DNA of 48,647 bases. Origin: Bacteroidales bacterium (GTDB taxonomy: Bacteria > Bacteroidota > Bacteroidia > Bacteroidales > F082). Below, one piece after another: positions 32,451 to 41,386 of the stretch. Under the pieces are notes generated by a model. It ran no database searches, was not told the DNA's origin, and was given only the letters and a program-made list of their open reading frames with translations. A program made the position numbers and the translations under genes. How positions within the stretch are numbered: position 1 is the stretch's first letter; each line of letters begins with the position of its first letter. The DNA lies in NCBI GenBank assembly GCA_021647205.1, contig JAKIVD010000027.1:1-48647 (forward strand). The letters run 5' to 3'.

Positions 32451-33884
32451 ATGAAGCAGATGGCCATTCGGCAAGCACTTTTGACCCACTTTGATTACTT
32501 ACCAACCGACGATCAAAGTAGTGCCATCCGTCATCTTACAGCACTTGAACTGAGTACAAAACCCGCTCCCGTATATATTTTAAAAGGCTATGCCGGAACG
32601 GGGAAAACCAGCCTCATCAGTGCTTACGTAAACTACCTTTCAGACTGTAACAAAAACTTTGTGTTGTTGGCCCCAACGGGAAGGGCAGCCAAGGTTTTGT
32701 CGCAGTACACCGGATTCCGGACGGCCACCATTCATCGGCATATTTACCAACTGATCACCACCGGCGATGGTTCCAATAAAATGATCCTTGCCCACAATGC
32801 CTCAAAGAATACTGTTTTTGTGGTTGATGAAGCTTCCATGATCAACGACGAAAGCCGGCAGAATGAAAACTTGTTTTCGCGAAGAAAGCTCCTGGACGAT
32901 TTGATGACTTATGTGTTCTCGAACGTGAACAACAAAATGGTGTTGGTAGGCGATACGGCCCAACTGCCCCCCGTGGGTCTGGAAATCAGTCCCGCACTGG
33001 ACCCCGGATACCTCCGAAGTGCCTATCACCTCACCCTTTTCGATTTTGAGATGAAAGAGGTCATGCGACAAACGGCCGACTCGGGCGTACTGTACGCGGC
33101 AACCCGTTTGAGGGAAAAATTAACAACAGGGAACAGTACCCCGCCGTTTTTTCAGCTTAACCGTTTCAAATCCGACATCAACCGCATTGCCGATGCATTT
33201 GAATTTGAGGACCTGATGAACCGGGCTTTTGCGGGGAGTAGCGGTGAGGAAGCTGTGCTGGTCTGCCGCACCAACAAACGGGCGAATTTGTTCAACCGCC
33301 AAATCCGCGAAAAGATTCTTCAACGGGAATCAACCATCGAAGGCGGTGATGCGCTGATGGTTGTGAAGAACAACTATTTCTGGCTGGATGACGGCTCCAA
33401 TGCCGGTTTTATTGCAAATGGCGACCTGGTCAGTGTGCTGCGGATTACAAAACGGGAAGAAATGTATGGCTTTGAATTTGCCGATGCCGATATTCTTTTG
33501 TCTGATTACCCGGAAGAAAAAGCCTTCAGTGTTAAACTCCTGCTGAACACACTTGATGCCGACGGGCCGGGCCTGTCCGCCGATGACTACAGGAAGCTGT
33601 TGTCAGGTGTTGAGAAAGATTACGAAGATGTCAAATCAAAATCGGCACGCCGGAACAAAATGCGGAAAGACCCCTACCTGAATGCACTGCATGTGAAATT
33701 CGGCTATGCGCTCACCTGCCACAAAACCCAGGGTGGCCAATGGCCGCTGGTGATTGTTGACCAGGGCTACCTGACCGACGAAATGATCAACACCGAATAC
33801 CTGCGCTGGCTCTACACCGCCCTGACACGCTCCACCGATAAGTTATACCTCATCAATTTTAATGACCGGTTTTTCGAAGAGTAG
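32451..33884 (+). CDS. RecD-like superfamily 1 DNA helicase
   Basis: A 477-residue SF1B helicase. Seen: Walker A GYAGTGKTS at residues 46-54, LLAPTGRAAKVLSQYTG (motif Ia), TATIHRHIYQ, motif II VVDEASMI, motif III LVGDTAQLPPVG, and the C-terminal UvrD_C_2 block YALTCHKTQGGQWPLVIVD with EYLRWLYTALTRSTDKLYLIN (motifs V/VI). It lacks the long N-terminal domains of RecD2, so it is the short PIF1/RecD-like form seen in many Bacteroidota; a role in DNA repair or replication restart is likely. It starts 14 bp after tamL and is probably co-transcribed with it. Confidence 0.88.
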   Translation: MKQMAIRQALLTHFDYLPTDDQSSAIRHLTALELSTKPAPVYILKGYAGTGKTSLISAYVNYLSDCNKNFVLLAPTGRAAKVLSQYTGFRTATIHRHIYQLITTGDGSNKMILAHNASKNTVFVVDEASMINDESRQNENLFSRRKLLDDLMTYVFSNVNNKMVLVGDTAQLPPVGLEISPALDPGYLRSAYHLTLFDFEMKEVMRQTADSGVLYAATRLREKLTTGNSTPPFFQLNRFKSDINRIADAFEFEDLMNRAFAGSSGEEAVLVCRTNKRANLFNRQIREKILQRESTIEGGDALMVVKNNYFWLDDGSNAGFIANGDLVSVLRITKREEMYGFEFADADILLSDYPEEKAFSVKLLLNTLDADGPGLSADDYRKLLSGVEKDYEDVKSKSARRNKMRKDPYLNALHVKFGYALTCHKTQGGQWPLVIVDQGYLTDEMINTEYLRWLYTALTRSTDKLYLINFNDRFFEE

Positions 33885-33953
33885 CGGCTGATTTTGACAT
33901 CCTGGCTGTATAAAGCCGCCGTTTATTTTGCAGAAGACAAGCCGCGACGAACA

Positions 33954-33987
33954 ACTTCAGTTTAACCCCAAGAAAACGAACTGAAGT
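33954..33987. terminator. hairpin, possible terminator after the helicase gene
   Basis: ACTTCAGTT at 33954-33962 pairs perfectly with AACTGAAGT at 33979-33987 (9 bp, 16-nt loop). No T-run follows, so termination is only a suggestion. Confidence 0.35.
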
Positions 33988-34145
33988 ACTACCCGTTGTT
34001 TTCTTTGAGAAATGGGCGCTTACATTTGCTGACATGAAGGGGGTCCATTTGCATATCCCGTTTATTTGATGTACATTAGCAATTTAAACGCATACCCAAT
34101 ACTCGCATAGCTGATGAAGAAAAACCATTTAAACCTTCAATAAAT

Positions 34146-34571
34146 ATGAATAACACCAACAAAAACCTCGTTCGCTCTTTTGCTGATGCCGGAAACAGCA
34201 ACAACCTGAACGCCTTTGACACGCTGCTCACCCCTGACTTTGCGAGGCACTGCGAAGCCACACCGGAAGTAACCGTAAACTCCTGTGAGGATTTCAAACA
34301 GTTTTACCGTGAAACGGAAAAGACCTTCCCTGATCAGCAGATGAATCTGGACAGGCTGGTTGCAGAGGGGGATTTCGTCGCCTTTTGGGGAAATTTCTCG
34401 GGTACGCAAAAAGGGCCGATGGGCCCGTTTCCGCCCACGGGAAAACGGATGGTATCGGAAATTGCCGGCATGTTCCGGATTGAAAACGGAAAGATTGCCG
34501 AACTCTGGGTTACCTGGGACAATCTCTCAGGGCTCATGCAGCTTGGGCTTCTTCCACCCAACCCTGCCTGA
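34146..34571 (+). CDS. SnoaL-like ester cyclase family protein
   Basis: A 141-residue protein of the NTF2/SnoaL superfamily. Seen: N-terminal NLVRSFADAGNSNNLNAFDTLLTPDFARH, CEDFKQFYRETEKTFPDQQMNLDRLVAEGDFVAFWGNFSGTQKG and the C-terminal PTGKRMVSEIAGMFRIENGKIAELWVTWDN, all conserved in the stress-related SnoaL/ester cyclase group. Members of this fold have varied small-molecule activities or none, so no substrate is assigned. It stands alone, with 261 bp upstream and 411 bp downstream free of genes. Confidence 0.82.
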   Translation: MNNTNKNLVRSFADAGNSNNLNAFDTLLTPDFARHCEATPEVTVNSCEDFKQFYRETEKTFPDQQMNLDRLVAEGDFVAFWGNFSGTQKGPMGPFPPTGKRMVSEIAGMFRIENGKIAELWVTWDNLSGLMQLGLLPPNPA

Positions 34572-34982
34572 ATAAGGTTTAACCGAAAATCCACAAACTT
34601 TTAGCATAAATCTTTTTAATGTAACATCTGTTGCAAGCAGATGGATCGGGCGCCTTCTCGCATGTGTAGGATTGCACGGAGGGATTGTCCCGGTCGCCGC
34701 CCTGTCGGAAGCAAGTCGGGAAATCGTCGAAGAATCTGAGAAGCTTTATTTCAACCCGCTGAGAATATATCTACTCAGCAGGTTTGATCCGCTAATTTTT
34801 ATTTGACTTATCGGATCGGAAAAATGCTGCTTACCCCCCTCCGCCCGTTAGCTTTGCAAAGGTCTCCATTTGTAATATCCTTCAATTAGAAGCCCAAAGC
34901 GGGGAGTGCTGCCAGGACAACCGGCGCACAAATGGGGATGAGACTGGGGACTTTCCCCTTTTGTGCTCAGTGACTTTCCCGA
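34572..34982. other. intergenic region, no gene recognised
   Basis: 411 bp with stops in all frames. A GCTGAG/CTCAGC hairpin lies near 34758-34782. Nothing resembles a known RNA or a decayed gene; the composition is GC-rich near 34660-34720 and near 34900. Confidence 0.55.
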
Positions 34983-35999
34983 TTACTGAGCGGCAATTGC
35001 CCTGGGCCTCGATCCCACGGGAATCCCCTCCCCGTTGTTCAGGACAGTGCCGGTGGTAGGATCAAAAGCATAAACAAGGTTCTGATTTTCATCCGTGGCA
35101 AAGCCCATTGAACCATCACTCAGTAAGGCAACTGCATAAAATCCGTAAACATCAGGAACTGTGATGTTTGCAACCTGGCCGTCTGCTGTTGTAACGACAA
35201 ATATTTCATTACCGGAAGCAACAAACAGTTTACTGCCGTCGGGTGACATCGCAGCATTCCTGCCGTACGCATCAATTAAACCGGCAACCGTATCAACAGT
35301 TGTGTTGATCTTTGCCAGGCCACCCGAGACACTTGTTACATAAACAAAGTCTCCGTTCTTCGAGGGAATGGCAAAGCGGGGTTCGCCTCCCACGTCGATA
35401 TTGGCCACGAACGTACGGCCGGCGACGGAAAAAACCGTGACCGTTCCGTTGCCCCTGTTCGCAACATAGGCCTTGCCGTTGGCAATGCAAATGCCTTCGG
35501 GGGAACTCAGGTTGTCATCGTCAATGGTAGAGACGACCTTGTTGGTACTTGTGCTGATTACGGTGACAGAACCCGTGGTGCTGCCGCCCCCTTGCTTATT
35601 GACCACCCAAACTTCCTGGTCATCAGGGGTAAACGAAAGGGCGTAGGGTTCGTCAAAACTATCGTCTTCGATACCGGTGGTTACGCTGAGCGTAGCTGCA
35701 TCAATGACCAACACATTATCACTGTGGCGGAACGGAACAAAAACCAGCCTGCCATCTGAACTTACATCAAGGTTTCGGGGCTCGTAAGTGGTGAGCCCGA
35801 TGTCTGCACCCGATAGATCTGCAACCTTCTGAAATGTTGTTGCATCAATTACGGAAACCGAGTCGGCATTGTTACAGGAAACAAAGACGTACCGAGCTGT
35901 TTGAGTTGTGCCGGGAATATCAAAGTCCTCCTTGCAGCAACTTGAAATATAAGTAACTACAAACAAAAAAATGCTTATGTAAAATATAATCTTCTTCAT
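34983..35999 (-). CDS. YncE-like YVTN beta-propeller lipoprotein
   Basis: A 338-residue protein with a lipoprotein signal peptide (hydrophobic residues 4-17, lipobox ISSC, Cys at about 21). The rest consists of about seven 40-45 residue repeats of the form VFVSCNNADSVSVIDATTFQKVADL and VYVTSVSGGLAKINTTVDTV, the YVTN-type seven-bladed propeller. Such proteins may bind DNA, metals or partner proteins at the cell surface or in the periplasm; no specific ligand is evident. The upstream gene for an outer membrane beta-barrel ends 20 bp before this start, so they form an operon. Confidence 0.83.
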   Translation of the reverse strand: MKKIIFYISIFLFVVTYISSCCKEDFDIPGTTQTARYVFVSCNNADSVSVIDATTFQKVADLSGADIGLTTYEPRNLDVSSDGRLVFVPFRHSDNVLVIDAATLSVTTGIEDDSFDEPYALSFTPDDQEVWVVNKQGGGSTTGSVTVISTSTNKVVSTIDDDNLSSPEGICIANGKAYVANRGNGTVTVFSVAGRTFVANIDVGGEPRFAIPSKNGDFVYVTSVSGGLAKINTTVDTVAGLIDAYGRNAAMSPDGSKLFVASGNEIFVVTTADGQVANITVPDVYGFYAVALLSDGSMGFATDENQNLVYAFDPTTGTVLNNGEGIPVGSRPRAIAAQ

Positions 36000-36018
36000 A
36001 GCTTTCAGTTTTTTGATT

Positions 36019-36627
36019 CTATTTATTTAGCTTAACAATTTTATACCCTACCGTGATGCTGATTACCCGGTTTTTCGTGTCGGGGATGCCATCGTAATTA
36101 TTAACGGGGGTCAACCCCAGGCTGTAACGGGCATCAATGATCCAGTTCTTTTTCGATTCCCAGCCGATGCCAAATGAAAGAAGGAAATCGGTCGTTTTAT
36201 AGGCAGTTGTGTAATACTGCTCCTCATATTTCAGCTTGGCAATGGGATGGTAATTTGACTTCGCACAACTCAGAAATCCAATTTGCGGTCCCGCCTGAAA
36301 GCTGATCCCTGATTTTTTCAGCACGTATTTAAAAATAATCGGGATGCTGAAATAAGTAAATACAGCGTACAGTTTTTCATCATTGAAAGTGATGTTGCTT
36401 CCCTGTTGTGAAAAAATGACTTCGGGTTGAATAGCAAAATCCTTCAACTGGAAATAAAACAGAAACCCTCCGGTAAATCCGGGTCGGAGTGAATAACTTG
36501 CCATGGGGTTATCCACTTTCTGAGAGGAAAGATTCAGCCCTGCTTTTAACCCGAAATAAATGTCATTTTGGGCACTTAGGCAGACCGTCGCAAAAAGCAT
36601 TGTTAGGATTAGAATAAATTTTCTCAT
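36019..36627 (-). CDS. outer membrane beta-barrel protein (PorT-like)
   Basis: A 202-residue protein with a cleavable signal peptide (ends SAQ near residue 20) followed by DIYFGLKAGLNLSSQKVDN and alternating strands such as GFLFYFQLKDFAIQPEVIFSQQG and LLSFGIGWESKKNWIIDARYSLGLTPV, ending in ISITVGYKIVKLNK. This matches the small 8-strand OMP_b-brl_2/PorT-type family abundant in Bacteroidota. Function unknown. It is the first gene of a pair with the downstream propeller lipoprotein, suggesting that the two act together at the outer membrane (inference). Confidence 0.83.
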   Translation of the reverse strand: MRKFILILTMLFATVCLSAQNDIYFGLKAGLNLSSQKVDNPMASYSLRPGFTGGFLFYFQLKDFAIQPEVIFSQQGSNITFNDEKLYAVFTYFSIPIIFKYVLKKSGISFQAGPQIGFLSCAKSNYHPIAKLKYEEQYYTTAYKTTDFLLSFGIGWESKKNWIIDARYSLGLTPVNNYDGIPDTKNRVISITVGYKIVKLNK

Positions 36628-36977
36628 AACAAATGGGTTTAATTAATTACAGTAATCGCTTATTTGAAGCATGTTAGGGGCGAAACTACACAAAATATGT
36701 TATAAATGCAAATTGAAGGCCAAAAAACTAAAGCCCTGTTAACTGTTCCTCCTTCTCAGGGAAAGACAAACAAAAGCATCTTCGTCATCCGAATCACGCA
36801 AGTGCGGGATGCCTGTGCATGGGCAGTGAGGCGGACAGGAAATTGTACGGTTTTTATTGTTTACGTTTATTTTCGAGGCGATGCAATAAAGCCCGTGGGC
36901 AGGGAATTAAACGACTCTTGCTTTAACGTTCATTGGCGAGTCGGTGTAAAAAGGATCGGGACAGAGCCTGCCACTGC
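36628..36977. other. intergenic region, no gene recognised
   Basis: 350 bp between the T9SS gene's stop and the beta-barrel gene's start, both on the minus strand. A 99-codon plus-strand open frame here has no signal or domain and is considered spurious. It should contain the beta-barrel gene's promoter, but no TAnnTTTG box is visible. Confidence 0.5.
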
Positions 36978-38996
36978 CTACCACTTCACCAGTTTCCCGC
37001 TGTAGGTATCTCCACCGGCCACCAGCCGGTAGAAGTAAATGCCGGCAGGAAAACGGCTGCCGTCCACAGTGATCGCAGTAGTGCCCGATGTGCCCGGCTG
37101 CTGTTCCAGCGAAAAAACTTCTTGCCCGCCCGTATCGAAAATACTGAGGCTGACCTTGTCTCCGCTCTGTTTTGGGAGATCAAATCGCAGCTCTCCGGAA
37201 AAAGGATTGGGGAAGACACTCAGGTCTTGCGTTCTGCCCGTTTCGTCGTCAGTTCCAAGAATCAGCGGAAGCAGGGTGAAGTTCCGGGAGGCTGAAGTGC
37301 TGTTCCCCCAATCGTCAAACAAGTCAAGTCTCAGGAAATAGGCGCCGGGTTCAAGGTTTTCGGTATCCCACATCACCAGCACATCTTCACGCACTTCCGT
37401 TTCCATCAGCGTGTCGATGGCGTACCAGTTGGTGTCGTTTGCTTTTTGGTAGTACATGGCGTAGTGGTCGAAATCCATCAGTACACTGGCCGTGCCTTTA
37501 TCAATCCATGCCGATCCGTAAACCGGCACCAGCGAGTTGGCGTAGCCTGAAGCGGGAGACATGATGTTCGCCATCCAAATCACCGAGCCTGCATCGTAAG
37601 ACGGAATTCCGGTGGTTGATGACTGCACTAACATTAGAATTGACTGTTCCAGTGCCTGTACGAGACCGTTCATCTGGCTGGCGTAGGCAAAGATCACGAT
37701 GCTGTTGCCGCTGCTGCGCAGGGCAGAAGTGAGCGAGGCAAAACCGATGACCGAGAAGCTGGTGTCGGTACTGAAGAAGTAGCCCCCGCTGCCGTCGATA
37801 AACAGCTTGAAGGCATTCACCACCGAGCGGCCCATCACCCCGATCTCTCCAAGGATGCAACCGCTCACGTCCAGCACGGCATTGTCGAAGGTGTACAGGC
37901 TCCAGGTTATCACGTTGCAGTTGTTCAGGTGGAGGTTGCGGTCGTCCAGCGGAGCTGTATAATCCTCGTAGTAATTGTTGTTCACCAGTCCGCTTACCGT
38001 GCTGGTGTCGCTGCCGGTGAACCACAGGCCGATGCTGCGCAGGTCGGAGTCCGTGATGGTTACATCCGAACCCGCCGAGGGCATCAGCCCCCACCAGACT
38101 TCCTTGCATTCGGCAATCTGAATGTCGTAATCCACCCCGCTCACACCGCTTTTGGTGCTGTCGAAACTGTAAGCGTCAAGCTCGGCACCATCGGGGAAAG
38201 TCCAGTCGATCTCCGCCCCGTCGTCAAACTGGTGCCACAGCAGCACAGTTTGGGCACGTTCAATTTGCAGGTGGACGCTGTCGTCGATGACGAATTCGCC
38301 GGCAAGGCTCACCGAGTCGATCAGGATGCTGGATTGTCCGTACATGCCCACAGTGGAGAAGTCGGGTTTGGTCACATTGTCGAACAAAAGCACGGCCGAA
38401 TCGGTGGTTGCCCAGTTGTGCACCAAACCGCCAAAATCGAGGGTTGAATTGTGCACCTCCATTCTTGAATGTTCGGTGAGCAGGACAATCCGCTGGTAAA
38501 AATACTGCTGCGGAAAGTAGAGGCAGGACGAATCGACGATGATGCGTGCGTTTCCCATGGCATAAAGGTTACCGAGTATTGTTGCTTCTGCATTGCTGAA
38601 CTTCAGTAAACCATCACCCAAAACAAAGACAGGGCCGGGTTGAAACCAGGTGGAATCGATGACCAGTGAATCACCGGGTGTGAACCCGATAACCAGGGTA
38701 TCGCCAAGGTAAATGGTGTCAGGAGAAACGGCAAGGGCCCGCAAATCAGACAATTTCTTATTAAGTTCAAGAATTTGGGTTAAAGACAGGCCTGGTATGC
38801 CCAAATCATTTGCCGGCATATTCCGGTTCCCATTCTCAATCGGCACCCCTTCCTTGAATTGACGCTGCAGAAAGGCATTTGTCTTTTGAAAAACAGTTTG
38901 GCCTCCGGCCTGTGAAAAGGTAAAGGTTGACAGCAAGAGAAATGTCAGCAGGGCCAATAAGTTTTTCTTATTTAATTTTTTTGTTTGCTGTAACAT
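36978..38996 (-). CDS. T9SS type-A surface or secreted protein with beta-helix region
   Basis: A 672-residue secreted protein. The signal peptide (KNLLALLTFLLLSTFTFSQA) precedes a region that repeats motifs such as DSCLYFP, HNSTLDFGG, DNVTKPDF, TITDSDLRSIGLWFTG and LNNCNVITWSLY, consistent with a right-handed parallel beta-helix (about residues 130-480). Then comes a region with DKGTASVLMDFDHYAMYYQ and ending in NSTSASRNFTLLP, and last a type-A C-terminal sorting domain beginning SVFPNPFSGELRFDLP and ending AGIYFYRLVAGGDTYSGKLVKW. The type-A domain is normally cut off after export through T9SS. A -7 box and a 14-bp palindrome lie upstream of the ATG. Function unknown. Confidence 0.86.
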   Translation of the reverse strand: MLQQTKKLNKKNLLALLTFLLLSTFTFSQAGGQTVFQKTNAFLQRQFKEGVPIENGNRNMPANDLGIPGLSLTQILELNKKLSDLRALAVSPDTIYLGDTLVIGFTPGDSLVIDSTWFQPGPVFVLGDGLLKFSNAEATILGNLYAMGNARIIVDSSCLYFPQQYFYQRIVLLTEHSRMEVHNSTLDFGGLVHNWATTDSAVLLFDNVTKPDFSTVGMYGQSSILIDSVSLAGEFVIDDSVHLQIERAQTVLLWHQFDDGAEIDWTFPDGAELDAYSFDSTKSGVSGVDYDIQIAECKEVWWGLMPSAGSDVTITDSDLRSIGLWFTGSDTSTVSGLVNNNYYEDYTAPLDDRNLHLNNCNVITWSLYTFDNAVLDVSGCILGEIGVMGRSVVNAFKLFIDGSGGYFFSTDTSFSVIGFASLTSALRSSGNSIVIFAYASQMNGLVQALEQSILMLVQSSTTGIPSYDAGSVIWMANIMSPASGYANSLVPVYGSAWIDKGTASVLMDFDHYAMYYQKANDTNWYAIDTLMETEVREDVLVMWDTENLEPGAYFLRLDLFDDWGNSTSASRNFTLLPLILGTDDETGRTQDLSVFPNPFSGELRFDLPKQSGDKVSLSIFDTGGQEVFSLEQQPGTSGTTAITVDGSRFPAGIYFYRLVAGGDTYSGKLVKW

Positions 38997-39009
38997 AACA
39001 AGCTTGTTA
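38996..39009. promoter_or_regulatory. 14-bp palindrome touching the T9SS gene start codon
   Basis: TAACAAGCTTGTTA is perfectly self-complementary and overlaps the first base of the start codon. In the message it could form a 5-bp stem in front of the initiation codon, or it could be a protein-binding site. Confidence 0.4.
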
Positions 39010-39034
39010 AGTTTTTGTTTTTCAATTAACGGGT

Positions 39035-39042
39035 CAAATATA
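39035..39042 (-). promoter_or_regulatory. -7 box TATATTTG of the T9SS type-A gene
   Basis: Exact TAnnTTTG match on the minus strand, 38 nt before the ATG at 38996. No -33 TTG at 19-21 nt. Confidence 0.5.
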
Positions 39043-39245
39043 AGGTATATTTAAAATGGCGGTTTTGGTTGTAATTGTTCATTCATTAAAGAGAAAAAGC
39101 TTGCAATTCTTCTAAAACCTCAAATAATACCGGTTACATATAAATAAAGGGCTCAAAGGAAATGACCTCTTGTATTTATCCGCACCAATCCTCTTTTTAC
39201 TAATTCTAAATTCAAATCTTTCCCCCATGGCAGCAGCTAATTTCC

Positions 39246-39253
39246 TAAATTTG
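39246..39253 (+). promoter_or_regulatory. -7 box TAAATTTG of the acetate-CoA ligase gene
   Basis: Exact TAnnTTTG match ending 25 nt before the ATG at 39279; no clear -33 TTG. Confidence 0.5.
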
Positions 39254-39278
39254 GCCTTCATTAATTCTTGCTGAGAAA

Positions 39279-41336
39279 ATGATTACAAAGCAGCTCACCC
39301 ATCCCGGCAGCATCGTTGTTGTAGGCGGGTCAAATGACACACAAAAGCCCGGCGGAAAGGTTATTACAAACCTTGTGGAGGGCGGTTTCAAAGGCAAACT
39401 TTTTGTGATGAACCCCAAAGAAGATGTCGTGCAGGGTATCAAAAGTTACCGCAACCCTGATGACATGCCCGATGTTGACCTGGCCATCATCGCCATTGCC
39501 GCCAAATACACACCTGCCACCATCGAATTTCTGACACAAAAGAAAAAGACCAGAGCTTTCATCATCCTCTCGGCAGGATTCAGCGAAGAAAGCCCGGAGG
39601 GAAAAATACTGGAAGATAAAGTGGTTGATTTGGTCAACAGGGTAGGCGGTTCGCTGATTGGCCCCAACTGTGTGGGCATATTAACGCCCCAACACCACAG
39701 CATTTTTACGAAGCCCATCCCCAGGCTCGACCCCAAAGGCTGCGACTTTATTAGCGGTTCAGGGGCTACGGCCTGCTTTATCATGGAAGCCGGGATTCCC
39801 AAGGGGCTGACTTTCGCAAATGTGTTTTCGGTGGGCAACTCGGCACAAATGGGCGTGGAAGAGATTCTAAAACACCTGGACGAGAACTTTGATCCCGAAA
39901 AAGATTCGAAAGTAAAAATACTCTATCTCGAAACCATCACCAAGCCTGCGATGCTGCTCAAGCACGCTGCTTCCCTCATCCGGAAAGGCTGCCGCATTGC
40001 CGCCATCAAAGCCGGTTCGTCGGAGGCGGGAAGCCGTGCTGCCTCGTCCCATACCGGTGCGTTGGCAGGCTCCGACATGGCTGTCGAAGCGCTGTTCCGC
40101 AAAGCCGGCATTGTGCGCTGTTACGGACGCGAGGAACTTATCAGCGTGGCATCGGTTTTTATGCGCCCGGAGTTAAAAGGAAAACGGATTGCCGTGATTA
40201 CCCATGCAGGAGGTCCTGCCGTGATGCTCACCGATGCCCTGTCCAACGGAGGCATGGAAGTGCCAACAATCAGCGGGCTGGCTGCTGATGAACTGAAAAC
40301 CGAATTGTTCCCCGGCTCCTCGGTATCGAACCCGATTGATTTTCTGGCAACAGGAACTTCCGGCCAACTGGCAACAATTATTGATTTTGTTGAAAATAAG
40401 TTCGAAAATATCGATGCCATGGTGGTTATTTTCGGCACACCCGGATTGTTCAGGATATTTGACGTTTACAGGGTGTTGAACGAGAAAATGAAGTCATGCA
40501 AAAAACCCATTTTCCCTGTACTGCCCTCTATTTTGACTGCGGCGGAAGAGGTACAGGAATTTGTGGACAAAGGGCGCATATATTTCCCGGATGAAGTGGT
40601 GCTGGGGAAGGCGCTTTCCAGGGTATTCCTGACACCCCCTCCGGTAGCCGATAAGATCAACTTGCCCATCGTCGATGAACAAAGCATCAGAAAAATTATC
40701 GACAGTTCCGAAGAGGGATACATCCATCCCGAAAAAATACAGCAACTGCTCGATGCAGCAGGCATTCAACGCGCCAAAGAAATTGTTGTTTCAAAGCTGG
40801 GAGATGCCATCGCGGCAGCAAAAGAAATGGGTTTCCCCCTGGTGATGAAAGTTGTAGGCCCCGTACACAAATCGGATGTGGACGGGGTGGTCTTGAACGT
40901 GGCGGACGAACACAAGCTGCAAACTGAATTTGAACGAATGATAAAAATTAAAGATACCACCGGCATTTTGCTGCAACCCATGCTGAACGGGATGGAATTG
41001 TTTGCCGGAATTAAAAAAGAAGACAAGTTCGGCCACCTGATTTTGTTCGGGCTTGGTGGTATTTTTATCGAAGTACTGAAAGACATCAGGGCAGTACTGG
41101 CACCTGCCGGGAAAACAGAAGTGGCGAGAGAAATAAAGAAGTTGAAAAGCCATAAAATAATTGAAGGGGCGAGGGGCAACGAAGGGGTAAACGAAGAACT
41201 GTTTACAGATATTATTGTGCGCCTTTCGGCTTTGGTAAAAGTTGCGCCCGAAATTGTTGAAATGGACATCAACCCCTTGCTGGGCACAAAAAGCCAGGTG
41301 GTTGCAGTAGATGCCAGGATTCGGATTGGGAAATAG
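39279..41336 (+). CDS. acetate--CoA ligase (ADP-forming), alpha-beta fusion
   Basis: A 685-residue protein of the NDP-forming acyl-CoA synthetase superfamily, which makes ATP and a free acid from acyl-CoA, ADP and phosphate. Domain order: CoA-binding Rossmann domain (residues 8-130, SIVVVGGSNDTQKPGGKV), succinyl-CoA-ligase-like domains with the phosphohistidine H258 in SSHTGALAGSD, then an ATP-grasp domain from about residue 465 (AKEIVVSKLGDAIAAAKEMGFPLVMKV and EMDINPLLGT). Both subunits of the archaeal enzyme are fused in one chain. This gives substrate-level ATP from acetyl-CoA or branched or aryl acyl-CoA in fermentation. An aminotransferase gene two positions downstream suggests use on amino-acid-derived acyl-CoA. 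Substrate range cannot be read from sequence. Confidence 0.9.
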   Translation: MITKQLTHPGSIVVVGGSNDTQKPGGKVITNLVEGGFKGKLFVMNPKEDVVQGIKSYRNPDDMPDVDLAIIAIAAKYTPATIEFLTQKKKTRAFIILSAGFSEESPEGKILEDKVVDLVNRVGGSLIGPNCVGILTPQHHSIFTKPIPRLDPKGCDFISGSGATACFIMEAGIPKGLTFANVFSVGNSAQMGVEEILKHLDENFDPEKDSKVKILYLETITKPAMLLKHAASLIRKGCRIAAIKAGSSEAGSRAASSHTGALAGSDMAVEALFRKAGIVRCYGREELISVASVFMRPELKGKRIAVITHAGGPAVMLTDALSNGGMEVPTISGLAADELKTELFPGSSVSNPIDFLATGTSGQLATIIDFVENKFENIDAMVVIFGTPGLFRIFDVYRVLNEKMKSCKKPIFPVLPSILTAAEEVQEFVDKGRIYFPDEVVLGKALSRVFLTPPPVADKINLPIVDEQSIRKIIDSSEEGYIHPEKIQQLLDAAGIQRAKEIVVSKLGDAIAAAKEMGFPLVMKVVGPVHKSDVDGVVLNVADEHKLQTEFERMIKIKDTTGILLQPMLNGMELFAGIKKEDKFGHLILFGLGGIFIEVLKDIRAVLAPAGKTEVAREIKKLKSHKIIEGARGNEGVNEELFTDIIVRLSALVKVAPEIVEMDINPLLGTKSQVVAVDARIRIGK

Positions 41337-41386
41337 TGCTGATTAGAAAATGTGCTGAGTGAAAATGTGCTGATTTGAAAAACTGA

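Larger units (their letters stand above)
38997..39278. other. intergenic region between divergent genes
   Basis: 282 bp, AT-rich, with two promoter boxes pointing outward and the palindrome; nothing else recognised. Confidence 0.6.

Noticed and set aside
36706-37005. A 99-codon plus-strand frame in the gap before the T9SS type-A gene
   Set aside because: No domain, overlaps the end of a real gene and shows poor coding character.
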